Assembly: GCA_937875885.1 (NCBI GenBank)
Contig: CALEIO010000156.1
Coordinates: 1 to 8,789, forward strand
Length of the DNA stretch: 8,789 nucleotides
Source: an uncultured Clostridia bacterium
GTDB lineage: Bacteria; Bacillota; Clostridia; Oscillospirales; Acutalibacteraceae
Direction: 5' to 3'
In this document: positions 5,826 to 8,789 of the stretch, one piece after another
How positions within the stretch are numbered: the first letter of the stretch is position 1
How the letters are laid out: the number at the start of each line of letters is the position of its first letter
The notes under the pieces: generated by a model
What the model was told of the DNA's origin: nothing
What the model saw: only the letters and a program-made list of their open reading frames with translations
Databases searched by the model: none
Position numbers and translations under genes: made by a program

Positions 5826-7206
5826 GGTAAAAAAAGAAAAACTGACAATTAAAAAGATTATTGGCAAAACCCTCATATCCTTGGGGGTTTTTGCCTTTTG
5901 GGTGTGTTTGTGGCAGCTGATATATATGCGGGTTAACCTTGACTTGATTGTGCCGTCACCCCTTGGCACAGGCAGAAAGATGCTGGAGCTTATCTCCACA
6001 ACATCTTTCTGGCAAATAACAGGCTCAACGGTAATCAGAGTGATTGCAGGATATCTGTGCGGTGTGGCGCTGGGTCTTGCGCTTGCAGTTGTTACATATA
6101 TGTCAAAGGTGATGTATGCTCTTCTCAGACCGATGATAAGCATTGCAAGGGCAACTCCCGTTGCATCGTTGACGGTTATAATAATCGTGTGGGTTACAAA
6201 TCAGCGAGTGCCTCTGTTTATTGTGGGACTTATGGTGTTTCCCATAATCTGGGGAAATACCTTTGAGGGCATAAAAAATACAGATAAAAAGCTCCTTGAA
6301 ATGTCCCGAAGCTTTTCTGTTGGTGCTTTTTCAAGATTTTTGCACATCTACATCCCCTCTGTGTATCCCTTCTTTATAGCAGGTGCATCCACTGCCCTGG
6401 GACTTGCCTGGAAATCAGGCATCGCCGCAGAGATTCTGGGCTCAACCCAGGGATCTGTAGGTCAACAGCTCAACAATGCAAAGGTGTACCTTGATTCGGA
6501 GGGCAAATTTGCCTGGACGGTTGTGGTTATAGTGCTGAGCATAATTTTTGAGAGAGTCTTTGTGTGGGCGCTGAAGAAAACCACCGTGCGTATGCCCGTC
6601 AGAGCAAAAGACTGTGAAAATAACACTTGCCACGGCCTTAACAGTACAGGTTACGTGTGCGCTGAAAACATCAGCAAAACATACGGAGAAAATCAGGTGC
6701 TTTCTGACGTGAATCTGTGTGTGAATCCCGGGGAGGTTGTGGCGGTAAGAGGTGCTTCGGGTACAGGCAAGACCACCCTGCTTATGATTCTTTCGGGAGT
6801 TATAAAGGCTGATAAAGGAAAGGTGAAGAACGAGGGCGGAATAAGCTTTCTGTTTCAGGAGGACAGGCTCCTGCCCTGGCTTACAGCAAAGGAGAATATA
6901 CTGTTTGTAAATCCTTGTGCAGATGCAGAGAATCTTCTTGCTCTTGTATCTCTTGAAAACGCAGGAGATATGTATCCCGATGAGCTCAGCGGAGGAATGA
7001 AGCGCCGACTTGCCATAGCAAGAACACTTGCGGGCAAGGGAGAGGTTGTATTTCTTGATGAACCTTTCACAGGCCTTGACGAGGAGCTTCGCAAAGAAAC
7101 AGCACAAAGAGTCTTTGATTATCTCAAAGGCAGAGCTGTGGCAATTGTTACCCACGACAGCGACGAAGCCGACCGCTTCGCAACCAAAAGTGTATATATA
7201 AAATGA
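5791..7206 (+). CDS. ABC importer: permease and ATPase fused in one protein (NitT/TauT type)
   Basis: 471 residues in one uninterrupted frame. Residues 1-22 are a polar Thr/Lys-rich lead. About 27-260 is a SsuC/TauC-type permease with several membrane segments, the first at 27-46. The ATPase-coupling EAA loop is at 170-189 (EMSRSF...IYIP), with Ser176 at the usual Gly. After a linker of about 25 residues, a compact ATPase fills about 285-471: Walker A GASGTGKT (321-328), Q-loop Gln356, signature LSGGM (399-403), Walker B with Asp423 and Glu424, and switch His455. All catalytic residues are present, so it should energise uptake. Relatives usually encode these parts as two genes. As ABC importers need two of each domain, the protein probably dimerises. 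It follows the solute-binding gene with a 35-base overlap. A terminator follows. Confidence 0.93.
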   Translation: MTTSTTTTLKTKVKKEKLTIKKIIGKTLISLGVFAFWVCLWQLIYMRVNLDLIVPSPLGTGRKMLELISTTSFWQITGSTVIRVIAGYLCGVALGLALAVVTYMSKVMYALLRPMISIARATPVASLTVIIIVWVTNQRVPLFIVGLMVFPIIWGNTFEGIKNTDKKLLEMSRSFSVGAFSRFLHIYIPSVYPFFIAGASTALGLAWKSGIAAEILGSTQGSVGQQLNNAKVYLDSEGKFAWTVVVIVLSIIFERVFVWALKKTTVRMPVRAKDCENNTCHGLNSTGYVCAENISKTYGENQVLSDVNLCVNPGEVVAVRGASGTGKTTLLMILSGVIKADKGKVKNEGGISFLFQEDRLLPWLTAKENILFVNPCADAENLLALVSLENAGDMYPDELSGGMKRRLAIARTLAGKGEVVFLDEPFTGLDEELRKETAQRVFDYLKGRAVAIVTHDSDEADRFATKSVYIK

Positions 7207-7219
7207 TATATGAACATAA

Positions 7220-7252
7220 AAGACCTGCCGTAATCATCGGCAGGTCTTGTTT
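7220..7252. terminator. Bidirectional terminator between importer and glucan-hydrolase genes
   Basis: AAGACCTGCCG (7220-7230) and CGGCAGGTCTT (7238-7248) form a perfect 11-pair stem with a 7-base loop, then GTTTTG on the plus strand. On the minus strand TTTATG follows the stem. It lies 13 bases after the importer stop and 10 before the end of the convergent GH13 gene, and probably serves both. Confidence 0.85.
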
Positions 7253-7258
7253 TGTGTG

Positions 7259-8551
7259 TCAGAAATCTGTAATTTCAGAAGAGTAAGGTGGCAGAGAAAC
7301 CTCCAGGTGCTTTCCGCAGAACTCTGTCTGGATAGTTTTCTCCTGTGGGGATATGTTGATGAAAATAAGCTTGGTTTCCTTTTCGCTGATTCTTGCAAAG
7401 GCGTATGTTTCGTCCAGAATCAGCACCTCTTTGTAGGAGCCGTATTTAAGGGCATGGGAATTCTGGCGGAGTGTTGCAAGTTTTTTCAGATGCTCCATAA
7501 GCTCTTTGTTTGTAACAGGGGGATTTTCTACGTCTATTTCGGGGCGCAGGGGGTTGTCGTTGCCCCTTGTTTTTTTGCCCTCCATAGCCCATTCACTGCC
7601 GTAGTAAACAGCAGGAGTGCCAGGCATAGTGTACATAAGAGTGTAGAGGTTTTTCAGGTTTTCTTTGGTGTCTATCATACTGACAATACGATTGACATCG
7701 TGGTTGTCCACAAAGGTGTACAGAGTGTGGTCTTTGTATATTCCCTCGGGACCAAACTGACGATTCATACAACGGGCAAATTCAGCCATACTTTTTGAGT
7801 TTACGCAAGAGAAAAACCATTTGTAGCATTCGTAGTTTGTGATGGAGTCTAGCATTTCGTTGTTCATCCATACACGATAGTCATCGGAGTCGGTGATTTC
7901 TCCCATAAGCCAGAAGTCAGGCTTTTTTGCCTTTGTGCGGGAGCGGAGCTCTTTGAAGAAATCCCGGTCTATGCAGTCGGCTGCATCGAGGCGCAGTCCT
8001 GAAATGTTAAAATCTTCAATCCATTTATCCACAGCGCTCAACAGATACTCCTTGACATCAGGACTTTTCAGGTTGAGTTTAACAAGCATCTCGTGACCTG
8101 CCCAGCAGTCGTATCGGAGATTATCGTTGTATTTATTGTTGCGGTTGAATCGATGCCCGGATATCCAGCTGCAGTAGGGAGATGCTTCGCGATTTTTAAG
8201 CACGTCCTGCACAGCAAAAAATCCTCTGCCCACGTGGTTGAAAACTCCGTCAAGTATAAGGCTGATTCCGTTAGCTTCGAGGGCTTTGCAGAATCTGATG
8301 AAATCCGCATTGGTGCCGAGTCTTGAGTCGATAAGGTTGAAGTCGTGGGTGTCATAACCGTGAAACCCCGATTCAAACACAGGGCCCAGATACAAAGCGT
8401 TTATGCCCAGGTTTTTTATATGCGGAATCCATTTTTCAAGTTTTTTTATTCGGTTTACGGCAGGCTCGTTTGTATTCTGACGGGGCGCGCCGCAGAAGCC
8501 GATGGGATATATGTGATAAAAAATACATTCTCGGGGGTCAAAGCGATTCAT
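7259..8551 (-). CDS. Alpha-amylase-family glycoside hydrolase (GH13)
   Basis: 430 residues without a signal peptide, so cytoplasmic. It has a (beta/alpha)8 barrel with all GH13 signature regions: region I DGVFNH (101-106), region II GLRLDAAD with nucleophile Asp189, region III GEITD with acid/base Glu218, and region IV FVDNHD (280-285) with Asp285. The N-terminal FYHIYPIGF and the YYGSEWAMEG segment (316-325; family usually YYGDE) are typical. A short C-terminal beta domain ends the protein. There is no extra N-terminal or carbohydrate-binding domain. Family knowledge suggests hydrolysis of alpha-1,4 links in maltodextrins or short glucans taken into the cell. Exact specificity (alpha-amylase, cyclomaltodextrinase or oligo-glucosidase) is not decidable. 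AAGGAGA (8562-8556) precedes the ATG, and its own promoter lies upstream. No sugar transporter is beside it. Confidence 0.94.
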   Translation of the reverse strand: MNRFDPRECIFYHIYPIGFCGAPRQNTNEPAVNRIKKLEKWIPHIKNLGINALYLGPVFESGFHGYDTHDFNLIDSRLGTNADFIRFCKALEANGISLILDGVFNHVGRGFFAVQDVLKNREASPYCSWISGHRFNRNNKYNDNLRYDCWAGHEMLVKLNLKSPDVKEYLLSAVDKWIEDFNISGLRLDAADCIDRDFFKELRSRTKAKKPDFWLMGEITDSDDYRVWMNNEMLDSITNYECYKWFFSCVNSKSMAEFARCMNRQFGPEGIYKDHTLYTFVDNHDVNRIVSMIDTKENLKNLYTLMYTMPGTPAVYYGSEWAMEGKKTRGNDNPLRPEIDVENPPVTNKELMEHLKKLATLRQNSHALKYGSYKEVLILDETYAFARISEKETKLIFINISPQEKTIQTEFCGKHLEVSLPPYSSEITDF

Positions 8552-8590
8552 AGTATCTCCTTGTGATGTAAGGCTTTTGTTATGTCTGAT

Positions 8591-8619
8591 ATTATATCTT
8601 AAGTCGGAGTTTTTTACAA
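8591..8619 (-). promoter_or_regulatory. Promoter of the GH13 gene (minus strand)
   Basis: TTGTAA (8619-8614) and TATAAT (8596-8591) on the minus strand are 17 bases apart. The expected start is near 8584, giving a leader of about 33 bases to ATG 8551. No operator-like repeat was noticed around it. Confidence 0.7.
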
Positions 8620-8657
8620 GGCGGTTTTATGTTTAGGTGGTATCTGTTTTGTTTACG

Positions 8658-8686
8658 TTGACGGGTGAATATTGATGTAGTATAAT
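8658..8686 (+). promoter_or_regulatory. Promoter of the zinc-ribbon gene
   Basis: TTGACG (8658-8663) and TATAAT (8681-8686), 17 bases apart, form a near-consensus vegetative promoter. The start should be near 8693, giving a leader of about 47 bases that contains the palindrome at 8708-8720. Confidence 0.82.
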
Positions 8687-8707
8687 GTTTTACTGTACGA
8701 ATATGAT

Positions 8708-8720
8708 GTTGCTGTGCAAC
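8708..8720. promoter_or_regulatory. Palindrome in the zinc-ribbon leader, similar to the Crp/Fnr-gene operator
   Basis: GTTGC-TGT-GCAAC lies between the predicted start point (about 8693) and the ribosome site (8724). It matches the 4705-4718 palindrome with one base fewer in the spacer, and the following GT also agrees. It could be a second operator for the same regulator or a small mRNA hairpin. The altered half-site spacing argues against equal binding. Confidence 0.4.
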
Positions 8721-8739
8721 GTTAAAGGAGGATATAATA

Positions 8740-8789
8740 ATGATTTGTAATTTTTGCGGAAAAGAGATAGCAGAAGGTGTAGCTTTTTG
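8740..8789 (+). CDS. Zinc-ribbon protein, N-terminus only (runs off the window)
   Basis: ATG 8740 lies 8 bases after GGAGG (8727-8731), within AAAGGAGG (8724-8731), and downstream of a near-consensus promoter. The 16 complete codons read MICNFCGKEIAEGVAF. The seventeenth begins TG and is probably Cys. C-x2-C-G (Cys3, Cys6) followed by I-x-EG-x-x-F is the N-terminal half of the short zinc ribbon found at the start of many Firmicute proteins with a membrane helix and variable tail. The remainder, and so the function, is outside the window. Confidence 0.75.
   Translation, partial: MICNFCGKEIAEGVAF

Noticed and set aside
6590..6660. Sequencing error joining two separate genes at the permease-ATPase joint
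   Set aside because: The frame is continuous with a normal linker, and no ribosome site or start codon is evident at the ATPase beginning. A frameshift need not be invoked, though reads would settle it.
6442..7155. 237-codon minus-strand frame across the permease-ATPase
   Set aside because: It is antisense to intact ATP-binding motifs, with no ribosome site or coherent protein character.
7247..7798. Plus-strand frame of 183 codons over the GH13 gene
   Set aside because: It is Cys/Phe/Val-rich antisense of the conserved GH13 C-terminal half and begins in the terminator region without a ribosome site.

Overview
The window looks like chromosomal DNA of an anaerobic, low-to-moderate GC Firmicute. 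A gut-type clostridium (Oscillospirales/Ruminococcaceae-like) is the best guess. This rests on strong AGGAGG ribosome sites at almost every gene, vegetative TTGACA/TATAAT-like promoters, Lys/Thr-rich proteins and an ECF sigma/short-N-terminus membrane protein pair of a kind common in these bacteria. The lineage is an inference from style, not from a marker gene.

Layout, left to right. (1) Bases 2-1507 carry the end of a class I/II PLP aminotransferase and, 30 bases on, a complete trpS; a strong rho-independent terminator closes this unit. (2) Bases 1638-3909 are a two-gene unit: an ECF-type sigma factor overlapped by a single-pass membrane protein. The membrane protein has a short basic cytoplasmic N-terminus, a long Pro/Thr/Glu-rich stalk and two related cohesin-like beta domains outside the cell. 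It is a candidate anti-sigma factor or surface sensor. (3) A shared bidirectional terminator separates this from a leftward Crp/Fnr-family regulator (3995-4675). (4) Divergent from it runs an ABC importer operon (4779-7206): a lipoprotein solute-binding protein and one polypeptide that fuses the permease to its ATPase. (5) A second shared terminator is followed by a leftward cytoplasmic GH13 alpha-glucan hydrolase (7259-8551). (6) Divergent from that, a zinc-ribbon protein begins and runs off the end.

Two regulatory stories stand out. In the 103-base gap between the Crp/Fnr gene and the importer, a perfect palindrome (GTTGC-N4-GCAAC) is centred 41.5 bases before the start point predicted from the importer's TATAAT box, and no -35 box is visible. 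That is the class II activation geometry of CRP/FNR proteins. The same palindrome lies just downstream of the regulator's own predicted start point, so one site could activate the importer and repress the regulator. A nearly identical palindrome, one base shorter, lies in the leader of the zinc-ribbon gene at the right end.

The second story is the sigma/membrane-protein pair. It resembles in outline the SigI/RsgI polysaccharide-sensing systems of cellulolytic clostridia, but has an ECF-type sigma and cohesin-like ectodomains. No mobile elements, CRISPR arrays, tRNAs or rRNAs were seen. No gap between genes exceeds about 190 bases.
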